Source: Dermatophilus congolensis (GTDB lineage Bacteria > Actinomycetota > Actinomycetes > Actinomycetales > Dermatophilaceae). From it: DNA of 64,000 nucleotides. Of this stretch, positions 44,697 to 52,070 are shown in pieces. The DNA lies in the NCBI RefSeq assembly GCF_900447215.1, contig NZ_UFYA01000001.1, positions 1,364,001 through 1,428,000 of the forward strand, written 5' to 3'. The position numbers were made by a program, and so were the translations under genes. A model generated the notes under the pieces. That model had not been told where the DNA came from and did no database searches. It saw nothing but the letters and a program-made list of their open reading frames with translations. The stretch's first letter is position 1. Each line of letters opens with the position of its first letter.

Positions 44697-45776
44697 GTGA
44701 AGGTCCTCAGTGTCGTCGGGGCAAGACCGCAGTTTGTGAAGTTGGCGCCGGTGGCGCGGGCATTTGCTGCGGCCGGGAATATCGAGCATGTGATTGTTCA
44801 CACAGGGCAGCATTACGACGCCATGTTGAGTGATGTTTTCTTCGATGATCTGCATATTCCGGCGCCGGATGTTCATTTGGGTGTGGGGTCAGGCAACCAT
44901 GGGGCACAGACGGGCCGGATGCTTGAGCAGATTGAGCCGGTGTTGTTGGAGCACAAGCCGGATTGGACTTTGGTTTACGGGGATACAAACTCGACTATTG
45001 CTGCTGCTTTGGCAGCGGTGAAGCAGCATCTACCTGTTGCGCATTTGGAAGCTGGGTTGCGTAGTTTTAATCGGCGGATGCCTGAGGAGCACAACCGGGT
45101 GTTGACCGATCATGCGTCGGATTTGTTGCTCTCCCCTACCCAGGTAGGTATGGATCACTTGGAGCGTGAAGGCTTAGCAGAGAAGTCCGTGCTGGTGGGC
45201 GATGTGATGACCGATGTGTGTTTCACGGTGCGTGATGGTGTGGGGTCCGAGCCACTGCAGTTGCCTGCTGATGTTGATGAGCGTTTCGATCCGGACAAGC
45301 CGTTTGTGTTGGCTACGATTCACCGCCCGGATAACACGGATACTCCGCAGCGTTTGGGTGAGATCATCGCGGCTTTCCGTGATTTGCCTACGCAGGTGTT
45401 GTTGTTGGCGCATCCGCGGCTAGTAGCTAAGGCTCAAACTCACGGTATTGATCTTTTTGGTGGGAATTTGCACGGCGCTTCTCCGCTGGCGTATCCGCAG
45501 ATGGTGCGTGCGGTGATGGGCGCTGCTGGTGTGGTGACGGATTCGGGTGGTTTGCAGAAGGAAGCGTTCTTGTTACAGACGCCGTGCACAACGATCCGTC
45601 CGGAGACTGAATGGGTAGAGACGCTGGAGGGCGGCTGGAACATTCTCGATAACGATCTGGCTCAGTTGCGTGATGTGGCGGTGCGGCAGGCCCCTGCTGG
45701 GGAGCAGGGCGCGCCGTACGGTGATGGGAACGCTTCAGAGAAAGTCGCGGCTGTTTTGGCTGAACGCGCTCACTGA
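44697..45776 (+). CDS. wecB: UDP-N-acetylglucosamine 2-epimerase family protein (WecB/WbpI-like)
   Basis: Non-hydrolysing 2-epimerase of 359 residues. It has SVVGARPQFVKLAPVA, HTGQHYDAMLSD, LVYGDTNSTIAAAL, HLEAGLRSFNRRMPEEHNRVLTDHASD and VVTDSGGLQKEAFLLQTPC. The FNRRMPEEHNR segment looks more like WbpI, which acts on diacetamido-uronate, than like WecB; this is a judgement by eye. Start set at GTG 44697 with AGAAAGGG upstream; ATG 44637 is longer. It faces away from the aminotransferase-oxidoreductase pair. A hairpin follows. Confidence 0.86.
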   Translation: MKVLSVVGARPQFVKLAPVARAFAAAGNIEHVIVHTGQHYDAMLSDVFFDDLHIPAPDVHLGVGSGNHGAQTGRMLEQIEPVLLEHKPDWTLVYGDTNSTIAAALAAVKQHLPVAHLEAGLRSFNRRMPEEHNRVLTDHASDLLLSPTQVGMDHLEREGLAEKSVLVGDVMTDVCFTVRDGVGSEPLQLPADVDERFDPDKPFVLATIHRPDNTDTPQRLGEIIAAFRDLPTQVLLLAHPRLVAKAQTHGIDLFGGNLHGASPLAYPQMVRAVMGAAGVVTDSGGLQKEAFLLQTPCTTIRPETEWVETLEGGWNILDNDLAQLRDVAVRQAPAGEQGAPYGDGNASEKVAAVLAERAH

Positions 45777-45786
45777 TCTTTGAGGC

Positions 45787-45822
45787 GGGGCTCGTATCAG
45801 ATTTCTTGATACGGGCCCCTTT
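45787..45822 (+). terminator. Intrinsic terminator after the epimerase gene
   Basis: A 13-bp stem with one G-T pair (GGGGCTCGTATCA side) and a 7-nt loop is followed by TTTGTTGTG. It runs into the 3' end of the converging gene at 45797. Confidence 0.8.
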
Positions 45823-46237
45823 GTTGTGCATCAGATCTGGTGGAGCGTTTGCGTAGTGATGCGATGACTGATCCGACTCCCGCTCCTAACATTGATGGCG
45901 GGGTGATGAGGATGAGGAAGAACGGAGCGACGTCCGCGATGTTTTCCACGCGTGGACGCAGGGCTCCGCCGGACCATCCGTCGACGGTTATTCCCACGAC
46001 GATCGATGACAGGAGAGCTACTGCGCACCACAGCAGTGCGACACGGCCGAAACTTTTTCTGTATCCGTCGATCCCGGACCATAGGAACGCTATTGCCATG
46101 GTGAGCAGGGAGGCTGCCAGGATGGCTCCGACGTCGACTCCTACTGTGTGCTCACTTGATGAGTAGTAGATGGAGATTCCGTGCAACGCCACTATTACAA
46201 CGATGGAACGAATCACGCAGGCCACAAAGAATCGCAT
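45797..46237 (-). CDS. Hypothetical four-helix membrane protein
   Basis: A 146-residue protein with four hydrophobic segments: FFVACVIRSIVVIVALHGISIYY, VGAILAASLLTMAIAFLW, VALLWCAVALLSSIVVGITV and FFLILITPPSMLGAGVGSVIA, then a short charged tail. The layout recalls small 4-TM proteins found in actinobacteria (B-4DMT-like), which is a guess. No ribosome site is obvious. Codon use is less GC-biased than neighbours. Function unknown. Confidence 0.65.
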   Translation of the reverse strand: MRFFVACVIRSIVVIVALHGISIYYSSSEHTVGVDVGAILAASLLTMAIAFLWSGIDGYRKSFGRVALLWCAVALLSSIVVGITVDGWSGGALRPRVENIADVAPFFLILITPPSMLGAGVGSVIASLRKRSTRSDAQQRGPYQEI

Positions 46238-46327
46238 TTGTAGATTGTCTCAGCTGCGCGCAGATAAATAAGTAAACGCGGCGGAGATAGCGGCACGCAT
46301 TTGTTTCGCTCAGGGCAGGATGAGGGT

Positions 46328-46897
46328 ATGGACCTCACTCTTGATGCTGGTTTCACGTTGTCCGACATCAGTACTGTGGCTGAGCAGGCGATGCGGGAGC
46401 TTCTTGAGGTTGCTGCTGTGCCGACTGGTGGGTCGGTGGTGTTGGGGTGCAGTAGTAGTGAGATCCGTGGGGAGCGGATTGGCACGTTCGGCAGTGAACA
46501 GATCGGGGTGGCGGTGGTTGCGGGGGTTCGGCGGGGTGTGCTGGAGCGTGGGGTGTGGTTGGCGGTGCAGGGCTGTGAGCACATTAATCGGGCGTTGGTG
46601 GTGGAGCGTGAGTATGCGTTGGCGCAGCGGTTGGAGGTGGTGAGTGTGGTTCCGGCGTTGCATGCGGGTGGTTCGGTGTGTGTTGCTGCATTTGATGCGG
46701 CGCAGGATCCGGTGATGGTGGAGCATGTGGTGGTTGATGCTGGACTTGATATTGGTGATACCGAGGTGGCGATGCATGTGCGGCATGTGCAGGTGCCGGT
46801 GCGGTTGGCGGCGCGGCAGGTTGGGGGCGCGCGGGTGACGGCAGTTCGTTATCGGCCTAAGCTTATTGGCGGGCAGCGGGCTCAGTATCAGCGTTGA
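46328..46897 (+). CDS. TIGR01440/DUF436 family protein (YwlG-like)
   Basis: A 189-residue cytosolic protein: VLGCSSSEIRGERIGTFGS, VAVQGCEHINRALVVERE, and ALHAGGSVCVAAF, PVMVEHVVVDAGLDIGDTEVAMHVRHVQVP and YRPKLIGGQR are the conserved blocks of the family. The family's function is not known. ATG 46328 has AGGATGAGGG just upstream. Strongly G/T-rich coding strand. Confidence 0.87.
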   Translation: MDLTLDAGFTLSDISTVAEQAMRELLEVAAVPTGGSVVLGCSSSEIRGERIGTFGSEQIGVAVVAGVRRGVLERGVWLAVQGCEHINRALVVEREYALAQRLEVVSVVPALHAGGSVCVAAFDAAQDPVMVEHVVVDAGLDIGDTEVAMHVRHVQVPVRLAARQVGGARVTAVRYRPKLIGGQRAQYQR

Positions 46898-46963
46898 TGG
46901 TGCGCGGATGCGATGCGGGTGGGTTTGTTGTTTGTTTGTCGTTGGGGCGTGGCGGTTCTGAGG

Positions 46964-46969
46964 TAGCCT
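46964..46969 (+). promoter_or_regulatory. Putative -10 box for the mntP leader
   Basis: TAGCCT lies 7-8 nt before the likely RNA start, just ahead of the riboswitch 5' strand at 46978. Inference from spacing only. Confidence 0.4.
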
Positions 46970-46977
46970 TGCGAACA

Positions 46978-47093
46978 CGAAGGGGAGTAGTTCCGATCGC
47001 TGGCTCATGCTGGCGTGGGGCTTAGCGTCGACATACTGGCGGGGAATGAACCGCCCGGCGCACCATCCAGCAGGTGGATGAACGAGACCTTCG
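46978..47093 (+). promoter_or_regulatory. yybP-ykoY manganese riboswitch aptamer
   Basis: The two signature loops of this class are present: AAGGGGAGTAG at 46980-46990 and GTCGACATACTGGC at 47027-47040, followed by GGGGAATGAACCGCCCGG. Stem P1 forms between CGAAGG (46978-46983) and CCTTCG (47088-47093), closing the aptamer. It controls mntP, a manganese exporter, the standard target. Mn(II) binding should stabilise P1 and change folding downstream. Confidence 0.9.
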
Positions 47094-47113
47094 ACACCGC
47101 CAGGGTGTCGAAG
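47089..47113 (+). promoter_or_regulatory. Riboswitch alternative hairpin competing with P1
   Basis: CTTCGACACC (47089-47098) pairs with GGTGTCGAAG (47104-47113) over 10 bp with loop GCCAG. Its 5' strand overlaps the 3' strand of P1, so the two cannot coexist. Confidence 0.7.
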
Positions 47114-47131
47114 TGTCGTATCTGCTTACTT

Positions 47132-47162
47132 CGGGCACCCGTGACGAAAGGTCACTCGCCCG
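47132..47162 (+). promoter_or_regulatory. Hairpin enclosing the mntP ribosome binding site
   Basis: Stems CGGGC/GCCCG (47132-47136, 47158-47162) and GTGAC/GTCAC (47141-47145, 47151-47155) place GAAAGG in the loop and the ATG just after. Another hairpin, CGAAGT/ACTTCG (47109-47114, 47128-47133), would compete with both this and the P1 rival. Confidence 0.6.
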
Positions 47163-47163
47163 G

Positions 47164-47724
47164 ATGTCTGTGGTCACTATGTTTCTTGTGGCGTTTGGTG
47201 TTTCTGCTGACGCTTTCGCTGTTGCTCTTGGTAAGGGTCTAACTCTGCCTCGTGTGGATATACGGGCTGTGTTGGCTGTCGCTGTGACGTTTGGGGCGTT
47301 TCAGGCGGCGATGCCGTTATTGGGGTGGTTTCTTGGTGCCTCTTTCGCGCCGTACATCGAGGCAGTGGATCATTGGATTGCGTTCGTGCTGCTGGGTGTT
47401 ATTGGTGCTCACATGATGTGGGGTGCGCTGCGCGGCGGTGATGAGGCTGGTTTTTCGGATCGTCTTACGCTGCGTTCATTGCTTGTGTTGGGGGTGGCTA
47501 CCAGCATTGATGCTCTTGTCATTGGTGTTGGGTTGGCGTTTATGAAGGTAGATGTGTTTGTCACGGTGGCGATTGTGGGATTGGTGACGTTTCTTATCAG
47601 CGCTGCCGGGATGCTTGTTGGTCAAAAGATTGGGAACCGTTGGGGTACGCCGGCTGAGTTGTTGGGTGGATCGATTCTTATCGGTCTTGGTGTGTTGGCT
47701 TTATGGGAACACTTAGCTGCCTAA
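47164..47724 (+). CDS. mntP: Manganese efflux pump MntP
   Basis: Exports excess Mn(II) across the membrane. The 186-residue protein has six hydrophobic segments and the two family repeats with acidic ion sites: FGVSADAFAVALGKGL near the start and GVATSIDALVIGVGLAF near residue 118. Start set at ATG 47164; GAAAGG is 12 nt upstream within a leader hairpin. The open frame from 47074 is leader RNA and contains the riboswitch 3' part. Followed by a strong terminator. Upstream riboswitch supports the function. Confidence 0.94.
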   Translation: MSVVTMFLVAFGVSADAFAVALGKGLTLPRVDIRAVLAVAVTFGAFQAAMPLLGWFLGASFAPYIEAVDHWIAFVLLGVIGAHMMWGALRGGDEAGFSDRLTLRSLLVLGVATSIDALVIGVGLAFMKVDVFVTVAIVGLVTFLISAAGMLVGQKIGNRWGTPAELLGGSILIGLGVLALWEHLAA

Positions 47725-47728
47725 GGGC

Positions 47729-47769
47729 AAAGAGTGGGGGCAAAGGACTTTCCTTTGCCCCCACTCTTT
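47729..47769. terminator. Bidirectional terminator between mntP and thrC
   Basis: A perfect 19-bp stem (AAAGAGTGGGGGCAAAGGA and complement), CTT loop, with a T-rich 3' end after the + strand copy. It lies between converging genes. Confidence 0.9.
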
Positions 47770-47775
47770 TGTTGC

Positions 47776-49221
47776 TTAGTGCTGGGTGTGTTCGGTGATG
47801 ATTTTTTTTACTGCGTGGGCGTCATTGGGGGCCTGGATGACGTGACGTTCGCTGTTTCGTAGGTGGGCGAATCGTTCTGGCAGAGGTGGGGGTTCCCCTA
47901 TTGCTTCGGTGATGGTTTCGGCGAATTTGACGGGTAGTGCTGTTTCAGCGACGAGGACGGGCAGGGTGATGCTTGCCTCAGCGAGTCGGTCGCGGGCGAC
48001 TTTGATGCCGTCGGCGGTGTGGGGGTCGATGAGGATGCCGTCGTTGGCGTGCACGCTGGCGATGGTGGCAAGGCGGTCCGTGTGGCTGGAGGCGCCGGTG
48101 CGGAATCCGTAGCGTTGTGCTACGTGGGGCCAGTTTTTTTCGTTGGCGAGGGTGAATTCTTTTTCTGTGGCGAGGGTGGGCCCGAACAGTTGGGCGGTGC
48201 GGGCGCCGTCGCGGTCCAGAAGGTCAAAGACGAAGCGTTCGAAGTTGCTGGCTTTGCTGATGTCCATGGATGGACTGGATGTTGCGTGTGTTTCTGCTGC
48301 CCCGCGGATTCGGTATGTGCCGGTGGTGAAGAATTCGGCAAGTACGTCGTTTTCGTTGGTGGCGCAGACCAGGCTGGTGATGGGGATTCCCATCTGTTTG
48401 GCGATGTGACCAGCGACGATGTTACCGAAGTTGCCGGTGGGGACAACGAAAGAGACGGGTTCGTCATTGTCTGTGGTGGCGTAGAGCCATCCGGCGATGT
48501 AGTAGACGACTTGGGCGAGTAGGCGGGCCCAGTTGATTGAGTTGACGGCACCGATGTTGTGGGTGCGTTTGAAGTTGGTGTCGGCGTTAACTGCTTTGAC
48601 GATGTCTTGGCAGTCGTCGAATACGCCCGCCACGGCGATGTTGACGATGGCGGGATCGTTGATGGAGAACATTTGGGCTTGTTGGAAGGGGGTCATGCGC
48701 CCGGTGGGGCTGAGCATGAAGACACGTACTCGGTCTTTGCCGAGCATGGCGTATTCGGCTGAGCTGCCTGTGTCTCCGCTGGTGGCTCCGAGGATGGTGA
48801 TATGGGTTTGGCGGCGGTTCAGTTCGTATTCGAAGAGTTCGCCGAGCAGTTGCATTGCCATGTCTTTGAACGCGGCAGTGGGGCCGTTGCTCAGGTGCAG
48901 AAGATGGATGCCTTCGGTGAGCTGTGAGACGGGAACGATACGTGGGTCAGTGAATTTTTCGCTGCTATAGGCACGTTCGCAGATGCCACGCAGGTCGTCG
49001 CTGGGGATGTCGTCGATGAATAGGCTGGTGACGGCGTGTGCCAGTGCCGCGTAGCCCTGGGTGGTCAGGAGTGTTCTCCACTGCGCCCGTGTATTTTTGT
49101 CGATGTGGGGGTAGCGCTCGGGCAGGTAGAGGCCGCCGTCTGGAGCGAGCCCGGCGAGCAGAATGTCGCAGAAGGTTTGGTCGGCGACGCCGTTGGGGTC
49201 ACGTGTGGAGAGATAGCGCAC
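47776..49221 (-). CDS. thrC: Threonine synthase
   Basis: PLP enzyme converting O-phosphohomoserine to threonine. The 481-residue protein is the long, E. coli/yeast-like class: N-terminal MRYLSTRDP, FLHLSNGPTAAFKDMAMQLLG with the PLP lysine, ILGATSGDTGSSAEYAM, SINWARLLAQVVYY, VPTGNFGNIVAGHIAKQMG. Start is GTG; TAGTCT lies 6 nt before it and no ribosome site is seen, so it may be leaderless. No other threonine genes adjoin. Confidence 0.95.
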   Translation of the reverse strand: MRYLSTRDPNGVADQTFCDILLAGLAPDGGLYLPERYPHIDKNTRAQWRTLLTTQGYAALAHAVTSLFIDDIPSDDLRGICERAYSSEKFTDPRIVPVSQLTEGIHLLHLSNGPTAAFKDMAMQLLGELFEYELNRRQTHITILGATSGDTGSSAEYAMLGKDRVRVFMLSPTGRMTPFQQAQMFSINDPAIVNIAVAGVFDDCQDIVKAVNADTNFKRTHNIGAVNSINWARLLAQVVYYIAGWLYATTDNDEPVSFVVPTGNFGNIVAGHIAKQMGIPITSLVCATNENDVLAEFFTTGTYRIRGAAETHATSSPSMDISKASNFERFVFDLLDRDGARTAQLFGPTLATEKEFTLANEKNWPHVAQRYGFRTGASSHTDRLATIASVHANDGILIDPHTADGIKVARDRLAEASITLPVLVAETALPVKFAETITEAIGEPPPLPERFAHLRNSERHVIQAPNDAHAVKKIITEHTQH

Positions 49222-49286
49222 GTGACCAGACTACGAAAATGGGGGTTGGTGGCGGTATTGGTTGTGTGGCGGCACGTGGTGGAGAG

Positions 49287-49328
49287 CGCTGAGTTCTCGT
49301 CACTGCGTGCAGTGACGAGAACTCAGCG
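49287..49328 (-). terminator. Hairpin between the nucleotide-sugar dehydrogenase and thrC
   Basis: A perfect 19-bp stem (CGCTGAGTTCTCGTCACTG and complement) with a 4-nt loop. It follows the dehydrogenase stop by 8 nt, no T-tract. Confidence 0.78.
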
Positions 49329-49336
49329 AGGGTGTT

Positions 49337-50650
49337 TTATTCGGCGGCGCGGCCGACGGTGCGGAAGGTAACGTCGGTGAAGTTGTCGGCGTTGAGCCAG
49401 CAGCGGCCATCGATGACGGTCCTCACGCCGGGCAGATCACGCGTGGTGAGCTGTGCGTATTCGGCGTGGTTTGCCTGCAGGATCGCGACGTCGATGTTGC
49501 TGGTACCGAGTGTGTAGGGAGTCCAGCCGTAGGCGGCGAGTTCTTCGTCGGTGTACATGGGGTCGTGGACCACGACGGTGGCGCCTTCAGCGCGTAGAGC
49601 CTCGACGGTGTCGAATACGCCGGAGAAGGCTGTTTCTTTGACGCCGCCGCGGTAGGAGGCACCGAGCACAACGACGGTGGCGCCTGAAAGGTCACCGTGT
49701 GCGCCTTTGGCGAGGCCGACGGTGTATGCGGGCATACCCTTGTTGGTTTCGCGGGCAGCACGCACGACGGTGGCATCGGGGTCGGTGTAGAGGTAGAGGC
49801 GGGGGTAGACGGGGATGCAGTGTCCGCCGACAGCGATTCCGGGTGAGTGGATGTGGCTGTAGGGCTGGCTATTGGAGGCTTCGATGACTTGGTAGATGTC
49901 GATGCCGTGTGAGGCGGCGAATTTGCCGAACTGGTTGGCCAAGCCGATGTTGACGTCGCGGTAGGTCGTTTCGGCAAGTTTGGCGAGTTCTGCTGCTTCT
50001 GCCGAGCCCAGATCCCAGACACCGTTGCCGCGTTCGAGGTCGGGGCGCTCGTCGAAGTCGAGGACGGCGTTGTAGAACTCGATGGCGCGGCGAGCTCCAG
50101 TGCCTCCCAGGCCGTCAAGGCCTCCGACGAGTTTGGGGTATTTGCGCAGGTCGGCGAAGACCCGGCCGGTGAGGACTCGCTCGGGGCTAAAGACGAGGTG
50201 GAAGTCGGTGCCTTCGTTCAGGCCAGAACCTGCTTCGAGCTGGGGTTTCCACTTGCCGCGGCTGGTGCCTACGGGCAGGGTGGTTTCGTAGATGACGAGG
50301 GTGTTGTTTTCTTTCCGTAGGCCGCGGGCGATGTCGGCGGTGGCTGATTCCATCCACCCGAAGTCGGGTTGTCCGTCGTTGTCAACGAAGAGGGGGACGA
50401 CAACGACGACGGCCTCAGAGTCAGCGACGGCGGCAGCGGTGTCGGTGGTGGCGTGGATGTTTCCAGCCTTGACTGCTTCGGCAAGTTTTTCGTCGAGGTG
50501 GGCTTCGCCGGGGAAGGGTTCAGTTCCTGCGTTGACGAGGTCGACAACGGTGGGGTTGGTGTCGGCTCCGTGTACGAAGTGGCCTTTGGAGGCGAATTGG
50601 ACTGCCAGCGGAAGCCCGATTTTGCCGAGTCCGACGACGGTGATCTTCAC
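49337..50650 (-). CDS. UDP-N-acetyl-sugar 6-dehydrogenase (WecC/WbpA-like)
   Basis: NAD-dependent four-electron oxidation of a UDP-HexNAc to the uronate. The 437-residue protein has KITVVGLGKIGLPLAVQFASKG, VIYETTLPVGTSRG, FSPERVLTGRVFADL, LAKLAETTYRDVNIGLANQFGKFA and the catalytic Cys in GIAVGGHCIPVYP. It could be the first enzyme of the pathway for which the epimerase, aminotransferase and oxidoreductase lie 4-7 kb away. Substrate, GlcNAc or ManNAc, is unproven. A single gene between hairpins. Confidence 0.87.
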   Translation of the reverse strand: MKITVVGLGKIGLPLAVQFASKGHFVHGADTNPTVVDLVNAGTEPFPGEAHLDEKLAEAVKAGNIHATTDTAAAVADSEAVVVVVPLFVDNDGQPDFGWMESATADIARGLRKENNTLVIYETTLPVGTSRGKWKPQLEAGSGLNEGTDFHLVFSPERVLTGRVFADLRKYPKLVGGLDGLGGTGARRAIEFYNAVLDFDERPDLERGNGVWDLGSAEAAELAKLAETTYRDVNIGLANQFGKFAASHGIDIYQVIEASNSQPYSHIHSPGIAVGGHCIPVYPRLYLYTDPDATVVRAARETNKGMPAYTVGLAKGAHGDLSGATVVVLGASYRGGVKETAFSGVFDTVEALRAEGATVVVHDPMYTDEELAAYGWTPYTLGTSNIDVAILQANHAEYAQLTTRDLPGVRTVIDGRCWLNADNFTDVTFRTVGRAAE

Positions 50651-50699
50651 GTGTTGCCTGCCTTTGCTGTTGGTGGTCCGTCCGGGCTGCGCTGGTGCG

Positions 50700-52070
50700 T
50701 CAGTCTCGGTGGGCTGCTCCGTTGCCGGTTGCGACGTGGTCGTGGTCGGTGTGGGAGTGGCGGCGTGCGTGTGGTGCGCGTCCGCGTCTGGCCCTGGTCA
50801 CTCCTCTGATCTTAGAGGGGTGTTTTGGTTCCGTGTTGGCGGGAGTGTGGGTGTTGCTGTGGTTGATGGGTTCGGTGCCGTATCCACTGCGGTCCAGGAC
50901 GGTTTCGAGGGCGGCGACTGCTTTGGGGTCGTATTCGTAGCCCAAGCCGAGGTAGATGCGTTCCATCGCTTCGTTGTGGGCGTCGTTGTCAGCGTCGGCG
51001 AGGGTGCCGCCGACGTAGTCGACGTAGGCGTTAGCGACCTTGAGGACACGTGCTGTTTGTGGGATGCGGGCGCGGTTTTGGACGAGTTGGTAGTAGGGAA
51101 CGGCTTGGGCGGCGAGGGTGTCAGTGACGGCGTTGAGGCGGCCGATGTGGTCGACGATGGAGGCTCCGGTGGCGGCGAGGTGTTCTTGATCGGCGGGAGC
51201 AGCCAGGACTGTGGCTCCGGAGGGGATGGGGCGGCGCAGGATTACTTGTCCTAGGTCGTGGAGGAGCGATGCGGTTTCTAGGTGGCCAATTTCGCGGGCG
51301 GTCAGTCCCATTTCTTGGGCGATGGCCACTGATAGGCGGGCTACGGAGGTTCCGTGGCCGCGGGGTAGCAGTCCGGCAATTTCGGGCAGTTTGGACAGGG
51401 CGCGGATGCTTTGCCGCTGGGCGCGGTGGACGCGGGCTTGGTGGAGTACGGCGGTTTGGGTGGCCACGAGGGGCACGAGTCCTAGTGGTAGTGCGGCTAG
51501 GCCGATTGCTTCTTGGGCTAGGGCCAGGCTGGCGCTGCTTGCGACGACGACGACGGAAAGGGCCAGTGGGATGCGGGCGTCGCTGGTGTGGCTGTTAAGA
51601 GCGTCGACGCGCATGAGTTGGTGGTAGAGCCAGACGCGGAAGGGGGCTTCGATGCTGAGGATGAATCCGATGGCGCTCATGAGGACGATGGCGCGGCGCC
51701 ATCCGGGCCAGGTGAGGGTCATGTCGACGACGTGGTTGCCGTGTAGGAGTGGTAGTTCACGCACGAGGATTGCTACCGCTGTGACGGTGAAGAGGCGTAG
51801 TGCGCTGTCGGCGAGGAGTTCGTGGCGCTCGCCGCGGGCGCGGGTAACCCATAGGAAAGGAATGGCTAGCAGTTGTGAGGTCAGAACTAGTGCCGCGATG
51901 TGTGTTGCGGTGAGCTGGATGGGGCCTTGGGGTGTGGTGACTGAGACGGCTAGGGCTAGGCCGACGGCGTGTGCTGTGGGGGCGGTTTCGAATCGTCCGC
52001 GGATGCGCAGTCGAAAGGCTTCAGCGATCGTTAGGACAGCCAGGTAGGCGAGGATGCCAGGGATGGTCAT
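50700..52070 (-). CDS. Membrane HD-domain protein with degenerate HD-GYP motif
   Basis: A 456-residue protein with about seven membrane segments in residues 1-215, then an HD region: ETASLLHDLGQVIL retains the HD pair, but the later HHE/GYP box of active c-di-GMP phosphodiesterases is replaced by AAQAVPYYQLVQNRARIP. So it is probably not a normal phosphodiesterase. It is downstream of, and overlaps by ATGA, a paralogue with an intact site at 52067. The C-terminal tail is basic and His-rich. A regulatory partner role is inference. Confidence 0.75.
   Translation of the reverse strand: MTIPGILAYLAVLTIAEAFRLRIRGRFETAPTAHAVGLALAVSVTTPQGPIQLTATHIAALVLTSQLLAIPFLWVTRARGERHELLADSALRLFTVTAVAILVRELPLLHGNHVVDMTLTWPGWRRAIVLMSAIGFILSIEAPFRVWLYHQLMRVDALNSHTSDARIPLALSVVVVASSASLALAQEAIGLAALPLGLVPLVATQTAVLHQARVHRAQRQSIRALSKLPEIAGLLPRGHGTSVARLSVAIAQEMGLTAREIGHLETASLLHDLGQVILRRPIPSGATVLAAPADQEHLAATGASIVDHIGRLNAVTDTLAAQAVPYYQLVQNRARIPQTARVLKVANAYVDYVGGTLADADNDAHNEAMERIYLGLGYEYDPKAVAALETVLDRSGYGTEPINHSNTHTPANTEPKHPSKIRGVTRARRGRAPHARRHSHTDHDHVATGNGAAHRD

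Noticed and set aside
47074-47163. Thirty extra residues at the MntP N-terminus
   Set aside because: This stretch is riboswitch and expression platform, and MntP proteins begin at the first membrane helix.
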